Origin: Treponema sp.
Lineage (GTDB): Bacteria > Spirochaetota > Spirochaetia > Treponematales > Breznakiellaceae
Length of the DNA stretch: 11,238 nucleotides
Direction of reading: 5' to 3'
Assembly (NCBI GenBank): GCA_031284195.1
Contig: JAITAI010000004.1
Coordinates: 1 to 11,238, forward strand
The position numbers were made by a program, and so were the translations under genes. Every line of letters starts with the position of its first letter. Positions within the stretch are counted from its first letter, which is position 1. The notes under the pieces were generated by a model that had not been told where the DNA came from, did not search any database, and saw nothing but the letters and a program-made list of their open reading frames with translations. Shown here in pieces: positions 1 through 6,587 of this stretch.

Positions 1-397
1 CGATGGTGTCGGATTGGTGTGTACGGGGTATCTGTTATGTCTGGCGCTGGAAGCGCGGTCGCTGGCAGGATAAACGGGTGCTGGCAAGCTAAACCTCCAG
101 AGTACGGAGGCGGGTCAATACCCTGGCTCATTGGGCCAAGGGGGTCTCCCTTTATCGCGATTCTCCGTTGGGACATCCAAGAAAAGGCGCACCCAAATAA
201 TATGCAGTTTGCTGGTTTTGGGTTCCAATGAAGGCTTTCTGCTGCTTGGCGCCCTCCACTTCCCCGAAAGGCAGGTGGAGATCGTGCAAAGGCTTGTAAA
301 GAGTTCCCCTAAAATAAAGAAGAAATGATAAAAATTCGCAATTATCCCCTATAGCATCCTGGTTTATCATGAATACGTCCTCGGGAGGGAATGGCTA
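1..397. other. Gene-poor degraded region left of the phage remnant
   Basis: I see no intact gene here. One plus-strand frame starting at position 3 reads 29 codons to TAA at 90-92, then continues open in the same frame to a stop near 206-208. It contains basic, tryptophan-rich stretches (WRWKRGRWQDKRVLAS, then NTLAHWAKGVSLYRDSPLG), as expected of a gene broken by a nonsense mutation, but I do not recognise the family. A second open frame at 131-328 ends in a lysine run and has no convincing ribosome binding site. Because the next two genes downstream are Mu-like phage genes with lesions, this stretch is probably more decayed prophage DNA; that is inference from position only. Confidence 0.4.
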
Positions 398-661
398 ATG
401 GATCATATCCTTGTGCCCCTGCGCCGGATCATCCTGTTGCAGGGACTGGAACAGGCGACAGGCCAGGAACTGTCCAACGAGATGCTCCAACGTCTGCTCA
501 AAGCCAATGGACAACACGGTTTCCTTGCGGAGGTGAATGAGCAGATCAACTGGCTTGAGAACCAGGGGTACGTCAAGATGATCCGGTTAGGCGAATCCAG
601 CTTTATTCTGGTCCACTTCACCCGCCCCGGAGGAATAAGGATGGGCAGAAAAGCACCATAG
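398..661 (+). CDS. Mu-like phage small protein (VpaChn25_0724-like), probably shortened at the C-terminus
   Basis: This 87-residue product resembles the small helical protein encoded just before gp26 (DUF3486) in Mu-like prophages. The N-terminal pattern is an LRRIILLQGL helix, then a 'LSNEMLQRLL' segment, then 'INWLENQGYVKM', which looks like a winged-helix fold. A GGGAGG site at 383-388 precedes the ATG by about 9 bases. Family members normally continue past the 'LTRRG' strand for another 15-20 residues into a proline-rich tail. Here the match jumps from ILVHFTR to PGGIR, suggesting an in-frame deletion. The last codons overlap the start of the broken gp26-like gene, the usual phage arrangement. 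The family is assigned from memory of the pattern and gene order, so moderate confidence. It is likely non-functional in a prophage scar. Confidence 0.5.
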   Translation: MDHILVPLRRIILLQGLEQATGQELSNEMLQRLLKANGQHGFLAEVNEQINWLENQGYVKMIRLGESSFILVHFTRPGGIRMGRKAP

Positions 662-829
662 ACCGATTGCCGGAACATCTGCGTACCAACGCTATGCTCA
701 GCGCATGAAACGGTTTGCAGAAAAGAACCGCCAGGCCAAGAAATTGCCGATGCCTACGATAAATACGGTATCGACAACCGTGTCAAGATCGGTAAGGGAA
801 TGGGACGCTATGCTTACTGCACAACCATC
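641..829 (+). pseudogene. Broken DUF3486 (Mu gp26-like) phage gene
   Basis: A GGAGGAATAAGG ribosome site leads into ATG at 641 and MGRK. Restoring one A in the A-run at about 648-651 gives STIDRLPEHLRTN, the canonical start of DUF3486 proteins ('MxRKSTIDRLP'). The frame then breaks. From about 695 the reading is RYAQRMKRFAEKNRQAK, matching the middle of the family ('VNRYxQR'), so about 30-40 codons are missing at the junction. At about 740 one G is missing; shifting frame gives EIADAYDKYGIDNRVKIG, the next family segment, after which similarity fades. DUF3486 proteins are Mu-like head-morphogenesis-region proteins. Two single-base deletions plus one internal deletion make this a clear pseudogene. 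The remaining sequence to 1042 shows no gene I can support. Confidence 0.7.
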
Positions 830-1042
830 CAAATGATTCAAGATTTTTCGTGGCGGATATGGCGATTATGTATCGTTATGAATCCCTAGCGATAATGAAG
901 GTTATTTTGCTTGATGATAGTCTATTCAGTAGCAATCGGTACTAGGACTAGGTTAAAGTTAGAAACAAATGGAACATCGTCGAACTGGAGGATCACTACA
1001 AATGGAACCTTATACGAATACACCTCAAAGTCTCAGCAGTTT

Positions 1043-2278
1043 TTAGCAAATTCCAGACTCAGGATAGAGTTCCTGGATATGTTCGATGTGGGGGAGGATC
1101 TCAAAGAAAATCTCTACCAGTTCAGGATCAAATTTAGTACCTGCTAAGTGACGAATCTCGGTTAAAGCCGCATCTTTGGACCAGGGGTCTTTATACACCC
1201 GTTTAGAACACAGAGCATCAAAAACATCCGCAATGGCCACGATACGGCCGGTTAAGGGAATCTCCTCCCCTTTCTTACCCAGCAACTTCCCTTGGTAATC
1301 TTTAATAGGTTCTTTACTGACAGGATCCAACAAGCCTGGATAACCGGTACCATCCCAATTCTCATGATGATTAAGGGCCACATCCCGGGCAATGATATCT
1401 AAAGCAGACTGAGGGTCTCCAAACAAATCCGCCCCATAGAGGGTATGCCGCTGCATAATATCGTATTCCTCAGGAGTAAATCGAGCGGGTTTCTTGAGAA
1501 TTAAATCAGAGATTGCTACTTTTCCCACATCATGAAACATGGCCCCGATCTTAAAGGCATCCTTGAATTTTTCCCGTTCCTGATCCGCTATCTTATGATG
1601 ATAGGCCCAGCGATCATACATTTCCACTGCATAACCTGCAACTCGGTTTACATGGGGGCCAGTCTCCTTAGGATCCCGAAGTTCGGATAATTTAATCATT
1701 CTCAGTATCATAACCCGGTTCATATACGCCCGCTGGAGCACTATAGCGGCATTGGTGGCAAAATGGTTTATGAGGAATTCATCTTTTGGGGAAAAAGGAC
1801 CCCAATTACCTGCTTCGTCAGTGGCATTAATCATCTGAATAACCCCTAACAGCTTATCTTCGGTAGTTTTCAGGGGAACCGTCAAGGTGGAGGTGGTCTT
1901 ATAGCCCGATATCATATCATAGGAAGCATTATAAGAATAGGGAGCATTCCGGGGTATATGGTACACATCAGGCACATTTACCATTTTGCCGGTCAAGGCG
2001 CAATACCCGGACATGGATTTTTCATTTATAGGAATCGAAAAAATGGAATAGATCAGCTTTTGCCCTGGCGGAAGTTTCTTTTGCTGGGTATCATTCTGGG
2101 CGTATTTAATTGCCAGCCGTCCATCGTCTACTTTGACATAAATTGAACCTGCATCCGCATGGACCACCTTTCGCGCTTCTCGTAGTATCCGTTCAAGAAG
2201 CAGATCAAAATCTTGAATCTGATTCATTTCAAAGTCAAGCCGGAAAAGAGATTCTAGATTGGTAATGTCACTAGTCAT
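1043..2278 (-). CDS. GAF domain + HD-GYP cyclic-di-GMP phosphodiesterase
   Basis: The 411-residue cytoplasmic protein has an N-terminal GAF-type sensory domain (about residues 20-185, including 'LLGVIQMINA') and a C-terminal HD-GYP domain (about 200-395). HD-GYP hydrolases linearise cyclic-di-GMP and lower its level. Visible catalytic motifs are H209 in 'GPHVNRV', the HD pair in HDVGK (H249, D250), H278, HH at 304-305 and HHENWDGTGYP with an intact GYP (312-314). About 18 extra residues lie between GYP and the conserved 'GEEIPL' segment. I chose ATG at 2278 because GGAGGAG lies 5 bases upstream; a GTG at 2290 is in frame but falls inside that ribosome site. There is no signal peptide or membrane span, so input probably comes from a small ligand or partner at the GAF domain. 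It abuts the phage scar on its 3' side and is otherwise intact. Confidence 0.9.
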   Translation of the reverse strand: MTSDITNLESLFRLDFEMNQIQDFDLLLERILREARKVVHADAGSIYVKVDDGRLAIKYAQNDTQQKKLPPGQKLIYSIFSIPINEKSMSGYCALTGKMVNVPDVYHIPRNAPYSYNASYDMISGYKTTSTLTVPLKTTEDKLLGVIQMINATDEAGNWGPFSPKDEFLINHFATNAAIVLQRAYMNRVMILRMIKLSELRDPKETGPHVNRVAGYAVEMYDRWAYHHKIADQEREKFKDAFKIGAMFHDVGKVAISDLILKKPARFTPEEYDIMQRHTLYGADLFGDPQSALDIIARDVALNHHENWDGTGYPGLLDPVSKEPIKDYQGKLLGKKGEEIPLTGRIVAIADVFDALCSKRVYKDPWSKDAALTEIRHLAGTKFDPELVEIFFEILPHIEHIQELYPESGIC

Positions 2279-2323
2279 GAACTCCTCCACTTATGATACC
2301 CAAGAGACCTATACACATCCATA

Positions 2324-2345
2324 CAAGACCGAATCTCGGTCCTTG
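2324..2345 (-). promoter_or_regulatory. Stem-loop in the leader of the HD-GYP gene
   Basis: CAAGACCGA and TCGGTCcTTG form a nine-pair stem with one bulged C and a three-base loop, about 46 bases upstream of the HD-GYP start codon. No T-run follows on the minus strand, so it is not a normal terminator. It may be a leader structure or an operator; function is unknown. Confidence 0.35.
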
Positions 2346-2465
2346 GGAATACCATAGGGGACATAAAAATATCAAAATCAGATAACTCCTCGGTTCAAAA
2401 GCACCTAAAACCACTCATTTCTGTAAACTTCGGCGTAACTAGCTTCAGAAACAAAGCTCTCAGGT

Positions 2466-2744
2466 TTAATCTTTACGTCCAGTACATTTGATAATATGAT
2501 AGCCAAATTGGGTCTGCACTACATCCCCTACCGAACCAGGGGAAAGCCGCTTAACCGCGGATTCAAAAGGGGCCACCATTTTCCCCGGTCCAAACCAGCC
2601 AAGATCTCCCCCGGAAGATTTAGATGGACATGTAGAAAATTCCCTTGCCAGAGATTCAAAGGATACGCCCTGTTTAACCCGTTTCAAAAGATCTGTTGCC
2701 AAACCTTTATCCTTAACCAGAATATGACTCGCCCGCCATTCCAT
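2466..2744 (-). CDS. ppiC: Parvulin-type peptidyl-prolyl cis-trans isomerase
   Basis: A 92-residue single-domain parvulin, close in length and pattern to E. coli PpiC (93 residues). It catalyses cis-trans isomerisation of peptide bonds before proline. The family signature runs from ASHILVKDK (residues 5-13) through 'CPSKSSGGDLGWFGPGKMV' to the C-terminal 'QTQFGYHIIK'. There is no signal peptide or lipobox, so it should be cytoplasmic. AGGAGG lies 6 bases before the ATG. It sits between the Hsp20 and HD-GYP genes on the same strand, with gaps of 229 and 187 bases, so it may be transcribed alone. Neighbouring hsp20 suggests a protein-folding pairing, but no shared control is visible. Confidence 0.9.
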   Translation of the reverse strand: MEWRASHILVKDKGLATDLLKRVKQGVSFESLAREFSTCPSKSSGGDLGWFGPGKMVAPFESAVKRLSPGSVGDVVQTQFGYHIIKCTGRKD

Positions 2745-2973
2745 AGCTGCCTCCTGAACATGATACTCCTCAAGGATATGCTAAAGAGCAATCAGGGTAT
2801 TTAACCTATCCTCTCAAATAATACGCATAAGATGATAAAGTATATATGAATTATGGTAAATAAGGAGAAATACCCTTTACCGGGTAAAAGTGAACAAAAT
2901 ACCCCTTCCCCACATTCTCCCAAGGGACACTCAGGGAACGCTTACCCTCTTACACTGATTCGCCGGAAAGACC

Positions 2974-3525
2974 TTAGTCTCCTTCCTTGATAATTTCAAT
3001 CTTAATACCGTCGTGTTGATCCGGTTCATCCTTGGGGGGAATGGTTACTTTGAGAATACCGTTTTTATAGAAGGCTTTCACTTTTTCCTGAGCATATTTA
3101 TCTAGCGGGACATAGTACTTTTGTTTCTCAATGTCTTTAAGCTTAAGACGGCGTTTGAAATACCTTATATTATCCTCTCCCTGGGTTTCCAAGGCTTCGG
3201 AATATGCTTCCCCGATTTTTGCAGAAAAGACCATATAGTCTCCCTGGAAAGAGAGATTGATGTCCTTTTCATCAAACCCAGCCAGGGCGAACTCGAAAAT
3301 CATACTCCTATCCCCGGTCATATAAACATTCATCGGTGGATAGGAATAGTTCGGATAATAATCGATATTTTCATCAAACGGACCCTTGGTTCCAAAAGGA
3401 CCCCTGGGTCCGTACTGAGGATCGTAATGATTAAAGTTACGGTGCAATTCATCGCTGAAATTCTGAGCAGCCTCAAAAATTTCATCAAAGATAGTACCCA
3501 TATCAATGTACCCTTTACCTTTCAT
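2974..3525 (-). CDS. Small heat shock protein, Hsp20/alpha-crystallin family
   Basis: A 183-residue ATP-independent holdase chaperone that binds unfolding proteins. The alpha-crystallin domain covers about residues 63-165 and ends in FYKNGILKVTIP, the family's 'A-x-x-x-N-G-[VI]-L' hallmark with F in place of the usual A. A C-terminal tail has an 'IKIEII' segment, the place where the oligomer-forming I-x-I motif normally sits. The N-terminal arm (35-65) is unusual, rich in G, P, Y and F ('GPRGPFGTKGPF'). I chose ATG at 3525 because AAAGGAG precedes it by 6 bases. An in-frame ATG at 3603 would add 26 residues but has only a distant AAAGGA site, and a TATAAT-like element lies immediately before it, so that stretch may be leader. 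No CIRCE element is seen. Confidence 0.88.
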   Translation of the reverse strand: MKGKGYIDMGTIFDEIFEAAQNFSDELHRNFNHYDPQYGPRGPFGTKGPFDENIDYYPNYSYPPMNVYMTGDRSMIFEFALAGFDEKDINLSFQGDYMVFSAKIGEAYSEALETQGEDNIRYFKRRLKLKDIEKQKYYVPLDKYAQEKVKAFYKNGILKVTIPPKDEPDQHDGIKIEIIKEGD

Positions 3526-3669
3526 GCTAGGCTCCTTTGCACCCTGTATGAGTGCCTGCCGGCCCTTAGGCCCGGTTAAATTGACCCTCTTAAAAGCGGT
3601 CATTAGGAATTATATCCTTTCTTAGAATATAAACGTATCTACCTATCAAGGCAATAGTAAACGCACCGG

Positions 3670-3771
3670 CAGGATAAACCCAATGAACCGGACTTTTGCA
3701 GGATTTCACCCTTTTATATAGAACAGCATAGAAAAGCTGACAAGCCCTCATCCTCAAAAAGGTTTATCCTG
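3670..3771. repeat. 11-bp inverted repeat CAGGATAAACC between rseC-like gene and hsp20
   Basis: CAGGATAAACC at 3670-3680 is perfectly inverted as GGTTTATCCTG at 3761-3771, 80 bases apart, in the gap between the RseC-like stop codon and hsp20. The same 12-base word GGCAGGATAAAC also occurs at 64-75. It may be a dispersed short repeat of this genome. Confidence 0.4.
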
Positions 3772-3780
3772 TTCAGGATA
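3756..3780 (-). terminator. Rho-independent terminator of the TPR-YmdB-RseC operon
   Basis: On the minus strand TATCCT-GAAC-AGGATA forms a six-pair stem with a four-base loop, followed four bases later by TTTTT. The hairpin overlaps the TGA stop codon (3775-3773) of the RseC-like gene. The stem is short and AT-leaning, so termination may be partial. Confidence 0.5.
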
Positions 3781-4171
3781 CTATCTCCACCACTTGAAGG
3801 ATCGTCTCTGCAGGATGTTTTTTACGGATCAGATAGATGAGATATGCCAGAATGAAGAGACCCAGAACTCCTCCTGCCGCCCGGGCAGGATCTCCCGAAA
3901 CTGGAACAAGGAGTCCGGTCAATATAAACCCTCCCATGAAACCCACCATAGGGGGGAGCAAAGCTGCAAAAGCCTGCCCCACGAGCATCGCCTTGGGAGT
4001 CTCGATTTTCACCACCTGGCCTATCGCCAAGGGAAACTGAAAGGGATTTTTCGCCTTAAGAAATCGCGTCCTGGTCTTACATTCCTGCTGCATACATCCG
4101 AAACAGGAGGAACAGGTTCCCAGGCTTATGGTGACGGTAGTTTCCGATAGGGCATACACCTGGCCGGTCAT
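3773..4171 (-). CDS. RseC/MucC-family membrane protein (SoxR-reducing system RseC-like)
   Basis: A 132-residue protein with an N-terminal cysteine cluster, CSSCFGCMQQEC (C20, C23, C26, C31), then two membrane spans (about 64-89 and 97-115) separated by a short loop and ending in a basic tail. This cysteine-rich head plus two-helix layout is the RseC family. In E. coli RseC is linked to sigma-E control and, with the Rsx/Rnf complex, to SoxR reduction; in other bacteria it is often linked to Rnf electron transport. The cysteines could bind metal or an Fe-S cluster; that is inference. Its ATG overlaps the TGA stop of the upstream phosphoesterase gene by 4 bases (ATGA), and AGGAGGGG lies just upstream, so the two are translationally coupled. 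No rnf genes are in the window. Confidence 0.8.
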   Translation of the reverse strand: MTGQVYALSETTVTISLGTCSSCFGCMQQECKTRTRFLKAKNPFQFPLAIGQVVKIETPKAMLVGQAFAALLPPMVGFMGGFILTGLLVPVSGDPARAAGGVLGLFILAYLIYLIRKKHPAETILQVVEIVS

Positions 4172-5010
4172 GCTATCCCCTCCTGGGGTTCTTCCTGAAC
4201 ATCCTGCAGGAGCATATCTGGAACCTTATGACGGATCCGTTCTATGGAACAGGCCTTGCCAGCTCCATCTAGTTCAATCAAAACCCCTTGCAATTCAGGT
4301 TTATCCACTGCCTCTTTGGTCCATTCAGGAATACCGGTGAGGTATTCCTGAATCCGTTTTTCCTTATTGACCCCGCCCACTGATTCAGTGCTGCCCGTAC
4401 GCCCTGCATCGGTAATCACTGCGGTACCCCCTGGAAGGATCCGTTCATCTGCGGTCTGAACCCGGTTATGGGAACCAATCACCGCAGAACAACGCCCCGC
4501 AGCCAAGGCAAAGAGGGTACCTTTTTCCGCACTTGCTTCTGCATGAAAATCAATGATCACATAGGGGGTTTCTTGCCGAAGCCGTTCCAGCAAGACCGGG
4601 AGTGCGGAAAAAGGATTATTCCCATGAAGCCGCTGGAATCCACTCTGCCCTAACAGAACCCCTATGGCAATCTTAGGATCCGAAGGCTTAGTTCCGGTCT
4701 TGAATATTCGAGAACCAATCCCCGGCGCCTCCCGGTTGAGGTTGTCAGGCCTGAGCACATAGGGAATTTTAGCAAGATTTTCGACTAGATCTTTTTTGTA
4801 AAAACAACATTCCCCTGTAGTAAGCACCTGGGCTCCCAATTTACGGAGAAACCCCGCGTGGTTTCTTCCAAGACCGTTCCCTCCGGTAGCCCCGTCTGCA
4901 CAGGCGATAACAAAATCAATGGGGTTCTCTTGCTTGAGATCCGATAAACCTTTCTTAAAGGCGTATATCCCAACCTTTCCAACTATTTCTGCAATGTAGA
5001 GAATCCGCAT
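4168..5010 (-). CDS. YmdB/TIGR00282-family metallophosphoesterase, divergent active site
   Basis: A 280-residue relative of Bacillus YmdB, which hydrolyses 2',3'-cyclic nucleotides with a two-metal centre. Length, the start MRILYIAEIVG, 'IIDFHAEASAEK' (152-163) and 'VQTADERILPGGTAVITDAG' (184-203) fit the family. Most recalled metal ligands are changed: D8 is E8, E39-N40 are D39-G40, and N67-H68 are E67-C68. The first two histidine positions remain as H156 and H181, but the last is R183. It may therefore be inactive, use metals differently, or act on something else. It is the middle gene of an operon: the TPR gene ends 20 bases upstream and the RseC-like gene overlaps its stop. Its ribosome site is weak (GGATGG about 17 bases upstream), so it may depend on coupling to the TPR gene. 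Confidence 0.85.
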   Translation of the reverse strand: MRILYIAEIVGKVGIYAFKKGLSDLKQENPIDFVIACADGATGGNGLGRNHAGFLRKLGAQVLTTGECCFYKKDLVENLAKIPYVLRPDNLNREAPGIGSRIFKTGTKPSDPKIAIGVLLGQSGFQRLHGNNPFSALPVLLERLRQETPYVIIDFHAEASAEKGTLFALAAGRCSAVIGSHNRVQTADERILPGGTAVITDAGRTGSTESVGGVNKEKRIQEYLTGIPEWTKEAVDKPELQGVLIELDGAGKACSIERIRHKVPDMLLQDVQEEPQEGIA

Positions 5011-5030
5011 ACTCGAAGGTTTATACCATC

Positions 5031-5579
5031 CTACCTATTACCCTGGTAAATATAATAACCGAGATTTTTGGACAAACCGGAAAGGATCCGTTCAAATTCC
5101 GCAGCTGCCCGGTAATCCTCCAACTCTCGACAAGTATCTCGCAGGTTATACAAGGCTTCGGAATACAAGGGTGCTAAACTAACGGCCTCTTCAAAACAGT
5201 GCCGAGCTTCTTCATAGCTACCTTCGGTAAAATAAAGCACCCCTAGGTTATTCCAGGTCTTGGGAGCATCCCCATTTCGTTCTAATGCCGAATGATAACA
5301 TTCTTCCGAAAGATCGAATTGTTCAAGCTCATAATAGATCAACCCCATGGATACCCACGCCTCTGCCAAGGTATCTTCTATATAAATCGCCCGTTGAAAA
5401 CTATGTAACGCATCCTCATAGCCACCGGTTCGTTGTTGGGCAATACCCAAATTTAACCATAATAATGGATTTTCAGGCTCCATAATCAGGGCCTTACGAA
5501 ACAGGGAGATCGCCTCGTCGGGCCTATTCGCTTCAGTTAAAGCAATACCAGAATCGTTTAAAAATGCCGCTGTTTCCAT
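5031..5579 (-). CDS. Tetratricopeptide-repeat protein
   Basis: A 182-residue all-helical protein made of about five TPR units (about 3-36, 38-71, 72-105, 106-139 and a degenerate one at 140-170). TPR consensus positions are clear, for example 'WLNLGIAQQRTGGYEDALHSF', 'AWVSMGLIYYELEQFDLS' and 'TWNNLGVLYFTEGSYEEA'. TPR arrays bind partner proteins; nothing here indicates enzymatic activity. No signal peptide or membrane span is seen, so it should be cytoplasmic. The ATG is preceded by AAGGGGG. It is the first gene of a three-gene operon with a YmdB-family protein and an RseC-like membrane protein, which makes those the most likely partners, by inference only. Confidence 0.85.
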   Translation of the reverse strand: METAAFLNDSGIALTEANRPDEAISLFRKALIMEPENPLLWLNLGIAQQRTGGYEDALHSFQRAIYIEDTLAEAWVSMGLIYYELEQFDLSEECYHSALERNGDAPKTWNNLGVLYFTEGSYEEARHCFEEAVSLAPLYSEALYNLRDTCRELEDYRAAAEFERILSGLSKNLGYYIYQGNR

Positions 5580-5595
5580 GATACCCCCTTCGCTA

Positions 5596-5624
5596 ACTAT
5601 ACTACACTACAGGGGAACGTACAA
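5596..5624 (-). promoter_or_regulatory. Sigma-70-type promoter of the TPR-YmdB-RseC operon
   Basis: On the minus strand TTGTAC (5624-5619) and TATAGT (5601-5596) are spaced by exactly 17 bases. The predicted start of transcription near 5589 leaves a very short leader of about 10 bases that still contains the AAGGGGG ribosome site before ATG 5579. Confidence 0.55.
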
Positions 5625-5686
5625 GGCAAATACCCATAAAAACAAAAGAAACTCACAGGGAAGGGCGAACCCTAGGTTCAATGCTT

Positions 5687-6505
5687 TCAATGACGCATAC
5701 TACAGAAAAGTCCTGCACCTATGGCGGTGGTGTATTCCGCATCCTGGGGATATTCAAAGGTTACCGCATACATCCCGGTGATGGTGGATAAGATATGTTT
5801 ACCTATAGGGTTGTTGCTCCCGTTTCCGGTAACAATGACGCGATCAAGGTTCTTACTTTTCGCAGCGAATACCGAAATCATCCCAATCACCTGATAAACC
5901 AGATTCAGGATCCCCATGGCAAGGTCCTCATGCCGGGCAGTATCCAGCATCTTACCAAAGTTGGAAGCAGTGGCCTCCCTATCCAGAAAACTTATATCCG
6001 TCTCCATGATGTCTTCCAAGAGGAGGTCCACCTGATTCAGATTTCCTGATTGCGCTAATTCCATGATACCGTTGAAGTTTGAGGTCAAAAGCAGCTTCTT
6101 TGCTAAGCCCAAGATAGTACCGCCTCCCACTCCGGATCCTCCCAGGTGAGAGATTCCCTCTTTCTTTGCCTCGATGATCGCAGTGCCTGTGCCTATGTTG
6201 GTGATGATGATGTTATCTTGTTTCGAAAGGAACATACCGCCAATGCCAATAGCGGTGATTTCATCAATCTGCTCCGTGGGGATACCGAAAAGGTCGTTTT
6301 TTATTTTGGTTGCCCCTGCCCCGGTGATCATGATTCGTTCGATTTCCGCCATCTTAATATCGTTTTCTAGGATCATTTTCCCAAAGGCCCCGGCAGCAGA
6401 GGTTACCGCATCTGCTGCCTTGGTCTTGATCTTTCGCGTCATATTCCCATCTTCAATGGATACTGCCTTGGTGATGGTACTGCCTATGTCTATACCTATG
6501 ATCAT
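5687..6505 (-). CDS. coaW: Type II pantothenate kinase (CoaW/Fumble family)
   Basis: A 272-residue member of the ASKHA fold that phosphorylates pantothenate with ATP, the first step of coenzyme A synthesis. The N-terminal phosphate loop MIIGIDIGSTITKAV, PTEQIDEITAIG (E82 at the position of the catalytic glutamate of the S. aureus enzyme), NIGTGTAI (103-110), LGGSGVGGGTILGL (121-134) and 'ATASNFGK' (178-185) follow the type II enzymes in order, as does the closing 'TTAIGAGLF'. I use ATG 6505, which starts directly at the nucleotide-binding strand and has GAAGGA about 10 bases upstream; a GTG at 6526 would add seven charged residues with no ribosome site. A terminator separates it from the nitroreductase gene upstream. 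A BcrA/BadF-type activator is the main alternative, but the glycine-rich block favours pantothenate kinase. Confidence 0.82.
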   Translation of the reverse strand: MIIGIDIGSTITKAVSIEDGNMTRKIKTKAADAVTSAAGAFGKMILENDIKMAEIERIMITGAGATKIKNDLFGIPTEQIDEITAIGIGGMFLSKQDNIIITNIGTGTAIIEAKKEGISHLGGSGVGGGTILGLAKKLLLTSNFNGIMELAQSGNLNQVDLLLEDIMETDISFLDREATASNFGKMLDTARHEDLAMGILNLVYQVIGMISVFAAKSKNLDRVIVTGNGSNNPIGKHILSTITGMYAVTFEYPQDAEYTTAIGAGLFCSMRH

Positions 6506-6540
6506 CTTTTTTCTATCCTTCACCAATCAGGAAAGACAGG

Positions 6541-6577
6541 AATAAAAAAGCCTGAGCCTCATCTGCGGCTCGGGGCT
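6541..6577 (-). terminator. Rho-independent terminator of the nitroreductase gene
   Basis: On the minus strand GAGCC-GCAGATGA-GGCTC forms the core stem, extended outward by AGCC and GGCT across a small internal loop, and followed at once by TTTTTTATT. It lies 11 bases past the nitroreductase stop codon and shows that this gene ends before the pantothenate kinase gene. Confidence 0.75.
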
Positions 6578-6587
6578 GTTCCGGGTT

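Noticed and set aside
911..1147. Plus-strand open frame of 78 codons
   Set aside because: It runs into the 3' end of the HD-GYP gene on the other strand and has no family match. A faint resemblance of 'VELEDHYKWNL' in a nearby frame to the start of oligoendopeptidase F is too short to claim.
2690..2766. Short minus-strand frame (ATG at about 2762, GAGGAG in front) overlapping the start of ppiC
   Set aside because: About 25 codons, out of frame with ppiC, with no conserved look. It could be an upstream ORF, but nothing beyond the ribosome-site-like word supports it.
2871..2888. Palindrome TTTACC-G-GGTAAA between ppiC and hsp20
   Set aside because: Short and isolated, with no promoter or T-run beside it; likely to occur by chance.
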